Assembly: GCF_004519335.1 (NCBI RefSeq)
Contig: NZ_SOZD01000014.1
Coordinates: forward strand, 1-46,799
Reading direction: 5' to 3'
Source of the DNA: Jiella endophytica
GTDB taxonomy: Bacteria; Pseudomonadota; Alphaproteobacteria; Rhizobiales; Rhizobiaceae
Length of the DNA: 46,799 nucleotides
Below the pieces are notes generated by a model, which was not told the DNA's origin, did no database searches, and saw only the letters and a program-made list of their open reading frames with translations. Position numbers and translations under genes: made by a program. Position 1 is the first letter of the stretch; each line of letters begins with the position of its first letter. Shown here piece after piece: positions 8,065-17,586 of this stretch.

Positions 8065-8702
8065 GTACCGTGTTGCTGGTCGACGATCATCCGGTGGTGC
8101 GCGAGGGGTATCGACGGCTGATCGAGAGCCGCGGCCGGTTCCAGGTGGTCGCCGAGGCGGATACGGCGGCGCAGGCCTATCGGCTCTACCGGACCCACGA
8201 GCCGGATCTCGCCGTCGTCGATCTGTCCCTGCCGGGACCGGGCGGCCTCGATGCGATCCGCCACATCCGCCAGTTCGATCCGGCGGCAAAGCTCCTCGTC
8301 TTCACCATGCACCAGAACCCCGCCTATGCGCTGAAGGCCTTCGAGGCAGGGGCGGCGGGCTATGTGACGAAGAGCAGCGAGCCCGGCGACCTCCTGCACG
8401 CGCTCGAAACCGTCGATGCCGGGGGAAGGGCCCTCAGCCCGGACATCGCCCTGGCGCTCGCCGGCGACAGGATCGACGCGGCGCGGGCGCCCTTGTCCGA
8501 TCTCAGCCCGCGCGAGACCGAGATCCTGCGGCTCATCGCCCTCGGCCATACCGACGAGGCGATCGCCGAGGCTCTGTGCCTCAGCCTCAAGACCGTGCAG
8601 AACAACCACTACCGCATCCGCGCCAAGCTCTCCGCTCCGACCGACGCGCAGCTTACCCATATCGCGCTGTCGGCCGGGATCGTCGGCCTGGAGAGGCGCT
8701 AA
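8061..8702 (+). CDS. NarL/FixJ-type response regulator
   Basis: 213 residues. GTG 8061 overlaps the kinase TGA as GTGA, so the two are translationally coupled. The receiver domain (residues 1-118) has the acidic pair Asp8-Asp9, phosphoacceptor Asp54 in LAVVDLSLPG, and Lys in YVTKSS. A LuxR-type helix-turn-helix follows at about 147-205 (LSPRETEILRLIALGHTDEA, then LSLKTVQNNHYRIRAKL). It is a DNA-binding regulator activated by the upstream kinase. Likely targets are its own operon and perhaps the divergent moxR/bat genes; this is inferred from position only. A two-hairpin repeat starts one base after its TAA. Confidence 0.92.
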   Translation: MSTVLLVDDHPVVREGYRRLIESRGRFQVVAEADTAAQAYRLYRTHEPDLAVVDLSLPGPGGLDAIRHIRQFDPAAKLLVFTMHQNPAYALKAFEAGAAGYVTKSSEPGDLLHALETVDAGGRALSPDIALALAGDRIDAARAPLSDLSPRETEILRLIALGHTDEAIAEALCLSLKTVQNNHYRIRAKLSAPTDAQLTHIALSAGIVGLERR

Positions 8703-8804
8703 AGCATCGGCCCGAAAATCGGGATCGATTTTCGGAAAGCACGATGCGTCGAATCAAACAAATAGCCCGGCCTTCGTGCGTCCATTCGGACGCACTGCGC
8801 GCTA
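8703..8804. repeat. 102-bp two-hairpin dispersed repeat, copy 1
   Basis: Starts immediately after the regulator stop. Hairpin 1: CCGAAAATC (8712-8720) pairs with GATTTTCGG (8727-8735), nested in GCATCG (8704) and CGATGC (8742). Hairpin 2: GTGCGTCC, loop ATTC, GGACGCAC (8776-8795). The same 102-base layout recurs at 22460-22561, with most positions identical. It lies between the convergent 3' ends of the regulator and tldD, where it could act as a bidirectional terminator or RNA-stability element. Confidence 0.85.
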
Positions 8805-8842
8805 GGCGGCCGCCGCCAAGGATGTGAAGCTTGGCGAGCGGA

Positions 8843-10261
8843 TCACGCCGCTTCCGTGCCGCCGACCGTCACCTGGTTCATCCTGAGATGCGGCTGGCCG
8901 ACGCCGACGGGAACGCCCTGGCCCTGCTTGCCGCACATGCCGATGCCGGTGTCGAGGGCGACGTCGTTGCCGACCATGGAGACGCGGTGCATCGCCTCCG
9001 GGCCGTTGCCGATCAGCATGGCGCCCTTCAGCGGCTCGGCGACCTTGCCATCGCGGATGCGGTAGGCCTCGGTGCAGCCGAAGACGAATTTGCCGCTGGT
9101 GATGTCGACCTGGCCGCCGCCGAAGGAGACGGCGTAGATGCCGTCCTTCACCGAAGCGATGATCTCCTGCGAGCCATACGGGCCTTCCAGCATCATCGTG
9201 TTGGTCATGCGCGGCATCGGCACATGGGCGTAGGACTGGCGGCGGCCGTTGCCGGTGGCGGCCATGCCCATCAGACGGGCGTTCTGCCGATCCTGCATGT
9301 AGCCGACGAGCTTGCCGTCCTCGATCAGCACGGTCTTGTTGGTCGGCGTGCCCTCGTCGTCGATGGTCAGCGAGCCGCGGCGCTCGGCAATCGTGCCGTC
9401 GTCGACGACGGTCACGCCCTTGGCGGCCACCTGCTGGCCCATCAGCCCGGCGAAGGCGGAGGTCCTCTTGCGGTTGAAGTCGCCCTCGAGGCCATGGCCG
9501 ACCGCCTCGTGCAGCATCACCCCCGGCCAGCCGGCGCCGAGCACGATGTCGAAGCTGCCGGCCGGCGCCGGCACCGCCTCGAGATTGACCCGGGCCTGGC
9601 GCAGCGCCTCGTCGGCGATGTGTCGCCAGGAACCCTCGGCGAGGAACTCGCCGAAGCCCCGGCGCCCGCCGGCGCCGTGGGAGCCGCTCTCCTGGCGATC
9701 GCCCTTGCCGCAGACCACCGAGACGTTGATCCTCACCAGCGGCCGGATGTCCTTCACCAGCCGGCCGTCGGCCCGCAGGATCTCGACCGTCTGCCAGGTG
9801 GCCCCGAGCGTCGCGGAAACCTGGCGCACGTCGTCGCCCTTGGCCCGCAGATAGGCGTCGATCTCCTGCAAGAGCTTCACCTTGGCCTCGAAGCCCGGCG
9901 CCGGGATCGGGTTCTCGTCGCCATAGAGCTTGCGGTTGGTTCCGGCCGGCGGCTCGGCGATCGTGCCGGAATGGCCGGTCTTCACCGCGGCGACGGCGTC
10001 GGCGGCACGCTTCAGCGCCGCGGCCGAAAAGTCGCCGGCATGGGCATAGCCGACCGCCTCGCCGGCGACCGCCCGCATGCCGAAACCCTGGTCGATCGAG
10101 AAGTTGCCGGATTTCAGCCGGCCATTGTCGAAGACGAGGGATTCCGATTCGCGATATTCGAGGAAGAGTTCGCCGTCGTCGGCCCCGGCCAGCGTCTCGG
10201 CAAGCACGGCCTCGACGTCTTCGCGGGAGAGATCGAAGCGTTCGAGAAGGGAGATGGTCAT
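8843..10261 (-). CDS. tldD: TldD metalloprotease subunit
   Basis: 472 residues, a normal TldD length. The zinc-binding helix reads HEAVGHGLEGD (about residues 255-265), and the later Cys-containing segment near the C-terminus (GIGMCGKQGQGVPVG) is also typical. TldD works with TldE/PmbA to degrade unfolded peptides and, in some bacteria, matures modified peptides such as microcin B17. No tldE is present in the window, as is usual because the partner is normally unlinked. The gene is flanked by the IalB-family gene (also minus) and lies near the divergent cox operon, a conserved rhizobial arrangement. The start ATG is at 10261; a longer reading in another frame is a shadow. Confidence 0.95.
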   Translation of the reverse strand: MTISLLERFDLSREDVEAVLAETLAGADDGELFLEYRESESLVFDNGRLKSGNFSIDQGFGMRAVAGEAVGYAHAGDFSAAALKRAADAVAAVKTGHSGTIAEPPAGTNRKLYGDENPIPAPGFEAKVKLLQEIDAYLRAKGDDVRQVSATLGATWQTVEILRADGRLVKDIRPLVRINVSVVCGKGDRQESGSHGAGGRRGFGEFLAEGSWRHIADEALRQARVNLEAVPAPAGSFDIVLGAGWPGVMLHEAVGHGLEGDFNRKRTSAFAGLMGQQVAAKGVTVVDDGTIAERRGSLTIDDEGTPTNKTVLIEDGKLVGYMQDRQNARLMGMAATGNGRRQSYAHVPMPRMTNTMMLEGPYGSQEIIASVKDGIYAVSFGGGQVDITSGKFVFGCTEAYRIRDGKVAEPLKGAMLIGNGPEAMHRVSMVGNDVALDTGIGMCGKQGQGVPVGVGQPHLRMNQVTVGGTEAA

Positions 10262-10317
10262 CAGGTCGTCTTTCTCGCCGCAGGCGCGGCATGGTCATGG
10301 CGGCGGGCTGGAGAGCA

Positions 10318-10420
10318 CTGCGTCCGGCGGGATGCGCCGAGGCGCGTCAAATCATTCGATCCGCGCAGGGCCTCCGCACCGTGCTGTCCGAAAACCGCTT
10401 CCGGTCTCCGGGCCGATGCT
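10318..10420 (-). repeat. Decayed copy of the 102-bp two-hairpin repeat (copy 3, minus)
   Basis: Read on the minus strand from 10420, the phrase AGCATCGGCCCGGAGACCGG followed by AAGCGGTTTTCGGACAGCAC matches the intact copies at most positions. Hairpin 1 is largely kept (CCG..ACCGG / CGGTTTTCGG). The second palindrome is only loosely kept as GCGCCTCGGCGC. It lies in the 281-base gap between the ends of ialB and the start of tldD. Boundaries are approximate. The rest of the gap shows no ORF. Confidence 0.6.
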
Positions 10421-10542
10421 GCAGAGCCCGGCGGATCCTCTTCCCGCAAGATAGGCCCTGCCAGGCCGCGATGCCAATCACCGCCGCCGAAGGCCGGCGC
10501 AAAAGCCGCATGGGAGCCGGCGCAAGCCGAGGGTATATCGCG

Positions 10543-11100
10543 CTATTCCTTCTTCGGGGCCAGCGCGGTGAAGCCGTCCTTGAAACCCTTGAGGTCGACG
10601 GAGATGCCGATGCCGCCATTCGGCTCGGCCGACTGGAAGAAGGTGAACACCGCCTCCTTGCCGGTCGACAGGAGGTTCAACAGGCTGTCGTCCAGCGGCA
10701 CCTCGGCATAGCAGCCGTCGGAGAAGCAGCGGGTGAACTGGGTGCGGCCGACGCTCTTTCCGTCGATGATCAGCCCGAGCCCGTAGTCCGGCAGCGGCAG
10801 AAGCACCCCGAGCGGCGCCAGCACCCGCAGGATGCGGGACTTGCCGTCGGCGGTCCTCAGCGCCACCACCGAGAGGCTCAGCTCCGGCCGCTGGTCGGAG
10901 ACGACGTTCTGGAGGAGGGCGCACTGCTCGTCGCTGGCGCCGGCGGGATGGTCGCAGACCACCGCCCAGGCGCCGTGCCGCGACTTCACCGTGCCGGTGG
11001 CGCCGGCCTGCGCAGCGGCGGGAACGGCGGAAGCGAGGCTGGCGGCGATGGCGGCCGCGATCGAAACGGCGATGGCGAGCGATCTCGGCGCTTGGTTCAT
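10543..11100 (-). CDS. Invasion-associated locus B (IalB) family secreted protein
   Basis: 185 residues with a clear signal peptide (residues 1-31, hydrophobic SIAAAIAASLASAVPAAAQ). The mature part contains the IalB pattern: HGAWAVVCDHP with a first Cys, then EQCALLQ, LPLPDYGLGLIIDG, TRCFSDGCYAEVPLDD, and FTFFQSAEPNGGIGISVDLKG. Four cysteines in two pairs fit disulfides in the periplasm. The family is named after Bartonella IalB, but most members are in free-living or plant-associated Rhizobiales and have no proven invasion role. It is transcribed away from the cox operon across a 381-base divergent gap. Confidence 0.88.
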   Translation of the reverse strand: MNQAPRSLAIAVSIAAAIAASLASAVPAAAQAGATGTVKSRHGAWAVVCDHPAGASDEQCALLQNVVSDQRPELSLSVVALRTADGKSRILRVLAPLGVLLPLPDYGLGLIIDGKSVGRTQFTRCFSDGCYAEVPLDDSLLNLLSTGKEAVFTFFQSAEPNGGIGISVDLKGFKDGFTALAPKKE

Positions 11101-11481
11101 TTCGACATCCGAATCAGTTGCATGGGCGCACCCTCGACGACAGAGATGCCAAAGGCGAGGGCCGGCGGATGCATCGCAGCATCCGGCGCGGCGAACTTAC
11201 GACGCCCGCCGCGCGACCGGAAGCCCCGGCGAGGCTTTGCGACCCTTAAGTTGAAGGCGCTTGGCGCCCGCCTTGCCATTGCGGGGGCCACAGGGCGGCA
11301 TCGCGGATTGCGTTTATGCCGCAAGCCGGGCGGCCCGATATGGAGTTGCGGCCGGGCGGGTTTCGTGGTTTGAAGCTTGGGGGTTACCGGAGTTTGGGAA
11401 GATTCTACGCTGGAACTGCGCCGCTTGCCGGCGGAGTTTGGGACGCTGCATTCGGGTTCCGGCGTGCGTGTGAGGGAGAAC
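11101..11481. promoter_or_regulatory. Divergent gap between ialB and the cox operon
   Basis: The 381 bases separate the starts of ialB (minus) and coxB (plus), so promoters for both are expected. It holds several GC-rich hairpins, for example around AAGGCGCTTGGCGCCCGCCTT (11250-11270). I found no convincing -35/-10 match. A ribosome site GGGAG lies at 11474-11478, ahead of the coxB ATG. No ORF here looks real. Confidence 0.45.
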
Positions 11482-12408
11482 ATGCGAGTGAGACGATCGA
11501 CCATTGCCGCGGCGGCTTTGCTCTCGTCGGCGGGTGTCGCCATGGCGGCCGAGACGCTGCCGGGCCAGCCGCATGACTGGCAGATCACCCTGCAGGAGGC
11601 GCTGTCGCCGATCGAGGCGCAGATCCACTGGTTCAGCAATTACACGCTCGCCTTCATCATACCGATCACCATCCTCGTTGCGGCGCTGCTCGCCTGGTGC
11701 GCCTACCGCTTCAACGAGAAGAGCAACACCAAGGCCTCGCGCACCAGCCACAACACCACCATCGAGGTGATCTGGACGCTGGCGCCGGTGATCATCCTGT
11801 TGTTCCTGGCGGTGCCGTCCTTCCAGCTGCTCACCGCCCAGTACAATCCGCCGAGCGAGCCAGAACTGACCATCAAGGCCACCGGCTACCAGTGGTACTG
11901 GGGCTACGAATACCAGCCGAGCGGCAATTCTCCGCAGGCAGAGGCCGAGCCGGTGTCGTTCGATTCCAATCCGGTCGCCCAGCTCACCGACAGCTTCGAG
12001 GACCAGGAAGCCGCTGCCGCCGCCAAGGGCGACCCGGCCCAGTATCCCCGGCTGCTTGCCGTCGACTACGAGCTGGTCGTGCCGGTCGATACGGTGATCC
12101 GCGTCCTGTCGACCTCCGGCGACGTGATCCATTCCTTCGCCCTTCCTTCGATGGGCGTGAAGGTCGACGCCGTGCCGGGCCGGCTCAACGAATACTGGTT
12201 CGAGGCGAACCGCGAGGGCATCTTCTACGGCCAGTGCTCCGAGCTCTGCGGCACCAACCACGCCAACATGCCGATCGCGCTGCGCGTCGTCTCCAAGGAC
12301 GAGTTCGCCAACTGGTACAAGACTGCCGGAAGCGACATCGACGGCGCCAACGAACAGCTGACCGCCGCGATCGCCGCCAAGACCGGCGCCAAAGTCGCGT
12401 CGCGCTGA
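11482..12408 (+). CDS. coxB: Cytochrome c oxidase subunit II (CuA subunit)
   Basis: 308 residues from ATG 11482, which follows GGGAG; the longer reading from 11377 adds non-protein-like sequence. A signal peptide (1-22, ending VAMA) precedes two membrane helices at about 54-74 and 95-113. The C-terminal cupredoxin domain carries the CuA ligands His217 (VIHSFALPS), Cys252, Glu254, Cys256, His260 and Met263 in QCSELCGTNHANM, with exact family spacing. The aromatic electron-entry patch GYQWYWGYEY is present. It accepts electrons from cytochrome c and passes them to subunit I. First gene of the cox operon. Confidence 0.97.
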   Translation: MRVRRSTIAAAALLSSAGVAMAAETLPGQPHDWQITLQEALSPIEAQIHWFSNYTLAFIIPITILVAALLAWCAYRFNEKSNTKASRTSHNTTIEVIWTLAPVIILLFLAVPSFQLLTAQYNPPSEPELTIKATGYQWYWGYEYQPSGNSPQAEAEPVSFDSNPVAQLTDSFEDQEAAAAAKGDPAQYPRLLAVDYELVVPVDTVIRVLSTSGDVIHSFALPSMGVKVDAVPGRLNEYWFEANREGIFYGQCSELCGTNHANMPIALRVVSKDEFANWYKTAGSDIDGANEQLTAAIAAKTGAKVASR

Positions 12409-12422
12409 TTTTACCGGGTTAG

Positions 12423-14036
<1,614 letters not shown>

Positions 14037-14307
14037 GGGCAATCCGCTGACCGGCGGCCACGAAAGTCGGGGCGCGCTCGCTGTCGGGCGCGCGTCGTGC
14101 TAGGAGGCTCCGGCGGCCGGATCCATACCCGGGACCCGGGAATGGCCGGACTTGCGAGGCCGCGTCACGGCCTGGCAGGCCGGCCGGAAGCCGGGCCGGC
14201 AAAGCCCGTTTCATGTCGGGCGATTCGGGCGGGGCTTTGGCCGTGATGCACTGTCATCGTGAGACGACTGGCCGGCCTACCGCAGAGAGACGATCGAGGT
14301 TCTTGAA
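14037..14307. other. GC-rich structured gap between coxA and ctaB
   Basis: 271 bases without a gene. It is dense in short inverted repeats: CCCGGGACCCGGG near 14130-14142, GCCGGCCGGAAGCCGGGCCGGC near 14170-14193, and AAAGCCCG with CGGGCGGGGCTTT around 14200-14240. None has a clean U-tract, so a simple terminator is not supported. The structures may reduce read-through from the oxidase subunits into the assembly genes or affect mRNA processing. ctaB has a weak TTG start with GAGG at 14296-14299. Confidence 0.4.
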
Positions 14308-15243
14308 TTGACGCTAGTCGACGCACAGGCTCCCATCGCGCCGCGCGAGGCCATCAGCCTCTCCGAGCCGAGGGACTTCATCGAGCTCCTGAAGCCGCGG
14401 GTGATGTCGCTGGTCATCCTGACGGCGGTGACCGGCCTCGTCGTCGCGCCGGTCCACATGCATCCGATGCTGGCGGCGATCTCGATCCTGGCGATCGCCA
14501 TCGGCGCGGGGGCCGCCGGCGCCCTCAACATGTGGTATGACGCCGACATCGATGCGATGATGACCCGCACGGCCAGGCGTCCGGTGCCGACCGGCCGGGT
14601 CACCGGCGAGACGGCGCTTGCCTTCGGGCTCGCGCTTTCCCTGCTCTCGGTCTGCCTGCTCGGCCTCGCCTCCAACTGGTTCGCCGCCGGCTTCCTCGCC
14701 TTCACCATCTTCTTCTACGCCGTCATCTACACGATCGGCCTGAAGCGTTTCACGCCGCAGAACATCGTCATCGGCGGCGCCGCTGGCGCCTTCCCGCCGA
14801 TGGTCGGCTACGCCGCGGCGACGGGCGGCCTGTCGGTCGAATCGACCATTCTCTTCCTGATCATCTTCCTCTGGACCCCGCCGCATTTCTGGGCGCTGGC
14901 CCTGTTCAAGCTCCGCGATTACGGCTCGGCGGGCGTGCCGATGCTGCCGAATGTCGCCGGCGAACGGGCGACGCGGATCCAGATCTTCGCCTATTCGCTG
15001 GTGCTCGCGCCGATCGGCGTCGCGCCCTTCCTCTTCGGCTATGCCGGCCCCGCCTATGGTGTCGTCTCGACCCTTCTCGGGCTGAACTTCCTGCGCCATG
15101 CCTTCGTCGTCCTGAAGATGGCGGACGGCGACGAGAAGATGATCCCTGCCAAGAAGCTCTTCGGCTTCTCGATCCTCTATCTCTTCGGCCTCTTCGCCAT
15201 GCTCCTCGTCGATGCGGCGATCACCATGACGATCGGGGGATGA
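14308..15243 (+). CDS. ctaB: Protoheme IX farnesyltransferase (heme O synthase)
   Basis: 311 residues from TTG 14308 with GAGG 8 bases upstream. This UbiA-family prenyltransferase attaches farnesyl to heme b to give heme O, the precursor of heme A for the oxidase. The prenyl-diphosphate/Mg motif is [19 protein letters not shown] (about residues 77-95). The second Asp-rich site is in the loop after [20 protein letters not shown] (about 190-210). About nine hydrophobic helices fit the family. It is followed with a 4-base overlap by the small ORF at 15240. It lies between oxidase subunits and copper assembly genes as in other Rhizobiales. Confidence 0.95.
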   Translation: MTLVDAQAPIAPREAISLSEPRDFIELLKPRVMSLVILTAVTGLVVAPVHMHPMLAAISILAIAIGAGAAGALNMWYDADIDAMMTRTARRPVPTGRVTGETALAFGLALSLLSVCLLGLASNWFAAGFLAFTIFFYAVIYTIGLKRFTPQNIVIGGAAGAFPPMVGYAAATGGLSVESTILFLIIFLWTPPHFWALALFKLRDYGSAGVPMLPNVAGERATRIQIFAYSLVLAPIGVAPFLFGYAGPAYGVVSTLLGLNFLRHAFVVLKMADGDEKMIPAKKLFGFSILYLFGLFAMLLVDAAITMTIGG

Positions 15244-15383
15244 TCGTGGAGCGGGAGGACAGGATCAGGCTGACGGAGAGCGAAAAGCGGGCGCAGCGAA
15301 ACCGCTCGATCGCCATCGGCGTCGTTCTCGTCGCGCTGGTGGTGATCTTCTATCTCGTCACGGTGGCGAAGATGGCCTCATGA
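15240..15383 (+). CDS. Small single-span membrane protein of the cox operon (CoxF-like)
   Basis: 47 residues. ATG 15240 overlaps the ctaB stop (ATGA), and the TGA at 15381-15383 overlaps the ctaG ATG (ATGA), so it is a coupled gene inside the operon and not a gap. A charged N-terminus ([20 protein letters not shown]) is followed by one membrane helix ([20 protein letters not shown]). Short proteins of this design sit at exactly this place in alphaproteobacterial cox operons and are annotated CoxF or hypothetical. The role is unproven; a small accessory or assembly function is inferred. It is easy to miss in automatic calling because of its length. Confidence 0.85.
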   Translation: MIVEREDRIRLTESEKRAQRNRSIAIGVVLVALVVIFYLVTVAKMAS

Positions 15384-15997
15384 GCGACGACCAGAACCCC
15401 GCCCCCCGGAGCGAGCGATCGCGCTTTCGCAGCCTCGCCGTCCCGATCGCCTGCGCCGCCTTTGCGGCCGGCATGCTCGGCGCGGCCTTCGCCTCGGTGC
15501 CGCTCTATACGTTGTTCTGCCAGGTCACCGGCTATGGCGGCACCACCCAGCGCGCCGAGGCGGCGCCGACGGCGGTCAGCGACAAGCAGGTGACGGTGCG
15601 CTTCGACGGCAATGTCGCCGAGGGCCTGCCCTGGACCTTCCGGCCGAACCAGCGCGAGGTGCGGGTCCATCTCGGCGCCAAGACGGATGTCAGCTATCAC
15701 GTCGTGAATAATTCCGACCGGCCGATCACCGGACAGGCGCTGTTCAACGTGACGCCCGAGGCGGCGGGGCTCTACTTCAACAAGATCGCCTGCTTCTGCT
15801 TTTCCAGCCAGACCCTGCAGCCCGGCGAGACGGCCGAGATGCCGATCATCTTCTATGTCGACCCTGAGATGGCCGACACCGAAGAGCTGAAGAGCCTGCA
15901 GGCGATCACTCTGTCCTACACCTTCTTCCCGGTCGACGATCCGGCGCCGGTCGTGGCCGAGCCGAATGCCGGCAAGACGAAGGGCAAGGACAGCTGA
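15380..15997 (+). CDS. ctaG: Cytochrome c oxidase copper assembly protein CtaG/Cox11
   Basis: 205 residues. After a short cytoplasmic N-terminus a membrane helix (AVPIACAAFAAGMLGAAFASV, about 16-36) leads to YTLFCQVTGYGGTTQRA, the conserved Cox11 entry with its own cysteine. The periplasmic beta domain carries the copper motif IACFCFSSQTLQPGE (about residues 136-150). Cox11 delivers copper to CuB of subunit I. Stop TGA lies at 15995-15997. A 214-base gap with a strong hairpin separates it from coxC. Confidence 0.96.
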   Translation: MSDDQNPAPRSERSRFRSLAVPIACAAFAAGMLGAAFASVPLYTLFCQVTGYGGTTQRAEAAPTAVSDKQVTVRFDGNVAEGLPWTFRPNQREVRVHLGAKTDVSYHVVNNSDRPITGQALFNVTPEAAGLYFNKIACFCFSSQTLQPGETAEMPIIFYVDPEMADTEELKSLQAITLSYTFFPVDDPAPVVAEPNAGKTKGKDS

Positions 15998-16100
15998 GGA
16001 ATGGGCCGATCGGGCGGAGCGGCATTTCGCTCCGGCCGCGGCGACGAGAATGCTGGAGTCCGCCGGCGTGGTGATGGTAAGACGGGGCGGGCACGGCATG

Positions 16101-16135
16101 TGACGGCGAAAGGTCGCTGACCTTTGATGCCGTCA
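16101..16135 (+). other. Strong hairpin in the ctaG-coxC gap
   Basis: TGACGGC (16101-16107) pairs with GCCGTCA (16129-16135), and inside it AAAGGTC (16109-16115) pairs with GACCTTT (16119-16125) around a GCT loop. That gives 14 base pairs with a small bulge. The flanks GCAT and ATGC can extend the stem. There is no U-tract, so a plain terminator is unlikely; mRNA processing, stability or attenuation is possible. A second hairpin (CGGAGCG/CGCTCCG) lies near 16015-16037. Confidence 0.55.
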
Positions 16136-16211
16136 TGCGAGAGGGTTGGTGGGAGCGGTTCGGCGGCGAGGGTTGCCGCGCCGCTCTGCGAGGGAAGGAC
16201 CGGGGAGAGCC

Positions 16212-17090
16212 ATGGCGGACGCGCACGTCAAGAAACACGACTATCACATCATCGATCCGAGCCCGTGGCCGTTCATCGGCTCGCTCGGCGCGATGATCAT
16301 GCTGTTCGGCGCCGTCGGTCTGATGCGCTGGCATGGCGGTCTGGAATTCGATGTCTTCGGGCTCAACCTCGCGACGCCCTGGCTCTTCCTGCTCGGTCTG
16401 GCGATCGTTCTCTATGTGATGTTCGCCTGGTGGTCGGACACGGTGAAGGAGGGCCAAGAAGGCGCCCATACCCCCGTCGTGTCGATGCATCTGCGCTACG
16501 GCATGATCATGTTCATCGCCTCCGAGGTGATGTTCTTCGTCGCCTGGTTCTGGGCTTTCTTCGACGCCAGCCTGTTCCCCAACGAGGCCGTCCAGGCCGA
16601 GCGCGTCCAGGTGCTCGGCGGCCAGTGGCCGCCGGTCGGCATCGAGGTCCTCGATCCGCTGCACCTGCCGCTGTTCAACACGATCACCCTGCTTCTCTCG
16701 GGCACCACGGTCACCTGGGCGCATCACGCGCTGCTGCACAACGACCGCAAGAGCCTGAAGATCGGCCTCGCACTGACCATCGTGCTCGGCATCATCTTCT
16801 CCTACGTCCAGTATTTCGAATACGCCCACGCCCCCTTCGCCTTCTCCGGTTCGATCTACGGCTCGACCTTCTTCATGGCGACGGGCTTCCACGGCTTCCA
16901 CGTGATGATCGGCACGATCTTCCTGATCGTCTGCCTCGTCCGGGCGTCGCTGGGCCAGTTCACGCCGCAGAAGCATTTCGGCTTCGAGGCGGCCGCCTGG
17001 TACTGGCACTTCGTCGACGTCGTCTGGCTGTTCCTGTTCTTCTGCATCTACGTGTGGGGCGGCTGGGGCGCGCCGGTCTTCGAGGCCTGA
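16212..17090 (+). CDS. coxC: Cytochrome c oxidase subunit III
   Basis: 292 residues from ATG 16212 (GGGGAGAG just upstream); the longer reading from 16146 is not supported. Seven membrane helices. Family landmarks are HDYHIIDPSPWPFIGSLGA at the N-terminus, MFIASEVMFFVAWFWAFF (with the conserved Glu) at about residues 98-115, and GSTFFMATGFHGFHVMIGT plus WYWHFVDVVWLFLFFCIYVWG near the end. Subunit III stabilises the catalytic core and its oxygen access. It is the last oxidase subunit gene before a clear terminator at 17141. Confidence 0.97.
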   Translation: MADAHVKKHDYHIIDPSPWPFIGSLGAMIMLFGAVGLMRWHGGLEFDVFGLNLATPWLFLLGLAIVLYVMFAWWSDTVKEGQEGAHTPVVSMHLRYGMIMFIASEVMFFVAWFWAFFDASLFPNEAVQAERVQVLGGQWPPVGIEVLDPLHLPLFNTITLLLSGTTVTWAHHALLHNDRKSLKIGLALTIVLGIIFSYVQYFEYAHAPFAFSGSIYGSTFFMATGFHGFHVMIGTIFLIVCLVRASLGQFTPQKHFGFEAAAWYWHFVDVVWLFLFFCIYVWGGWGAPVFEA

Positions 17091-17140
17091 GGCCCGGCCG
17101 GCCCATCGAAACGCCGCTTCATGCGGCAATCGGATATCGA

Positions 17141-17174
17141 GCGAAGGCGGCATCAGGCCGCCTTCGCCGTTTTC
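17141..17174 (+). terminator. Intrinsic terminator after coxC
   Basis: A perfect 11-base-pair stem, GCGAAGGCGGC (17141-17151) with GCCGCCTTCGC (17157-17167), a 5-base loop ATCAG, then CGTTTTC. It lies 50 bases after the coxC stop and just before the DUF983 start at 17188. It should end most cox transcripts; the downstream genes may depend on read-through or their own promoter. Confidence 0.85.
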
Positions 17175-17187
17175 TCGGGATCGCGAC

Positions 17188-17586
17188 ATGGTCGAGGACA
17201 GCGCCTTTCACGCCACCGCCGATTCGGTGAAGGCGGCGACGCGGGGCCGCTGCCCGCGCTGCGGGGAGGGCAAGCTCTTTGCCGGTTTCCTGTCCTTGAA
17301 GGAGCGCTGCTCCAACTGCGACCTTGGCTATGACTTTGCCGATGCCGGCGACGGCCCGGCGGTCTTCGTCATCCTGATCATCGGCTTCGTCGTCTGCGGC
17401 CTCGCGCTGTGGCTGGAGGTCGCCGCCTCGCCGCCGCTCTGGGTGCATTTCCTGCTCTGGATCCCGCTGACCCTGATCCTCTGCCTGCCGCTCCTGCGGA
17501 TCCTCAAGGGCACGATGATCGGCCTGCAATATCGCAACCGCGCCGCCGAGGGGCGGCTCGAGGTGCCTTCCGACCGTGGCGAATAA
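17188..17586 (+). CDS. DUF983 membrane protein
   Basis: 132 residues. Two CxxC pairs form a likely zinc ribbon (GRCPRCGEGKLF and ERCSNCDLGYDF, about residues 21-51), followed by ADAGDGPAVF and two membrane helices (VFVILIIGFVVCGLALWLEV and WVHFLLWIPLTLILCLPLL). DUF983 genes lie next to coxC and surf1 across alphaproteobacteria, which suggests a link to oxidase biogenesis; the function itself is unknown. The start at 17188 comes 14 bases after the terminator and has no strong ribosome site. The stop TAA overlaps the surf1 GTG start region. Confidence 0.9.
   Translation: MVEDSAFHATADSVKAATRGRCPRCGEGKLFAGFLSLKERCSNCDLGYDFADAGDGPAVFVILIIGFVVCGLALWLEVAASPPLWVHFLLWIPLTLILCLPLLRILKGTMIGLQYRNRAAEGRLEVPSDRGE

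Noticed and set aside
14100-14250. Intrinsic terminator between coxA and ctaB
   Set aside because: Several GC-rich hairpins but no U-tract after any of them; described only as structured DNA.
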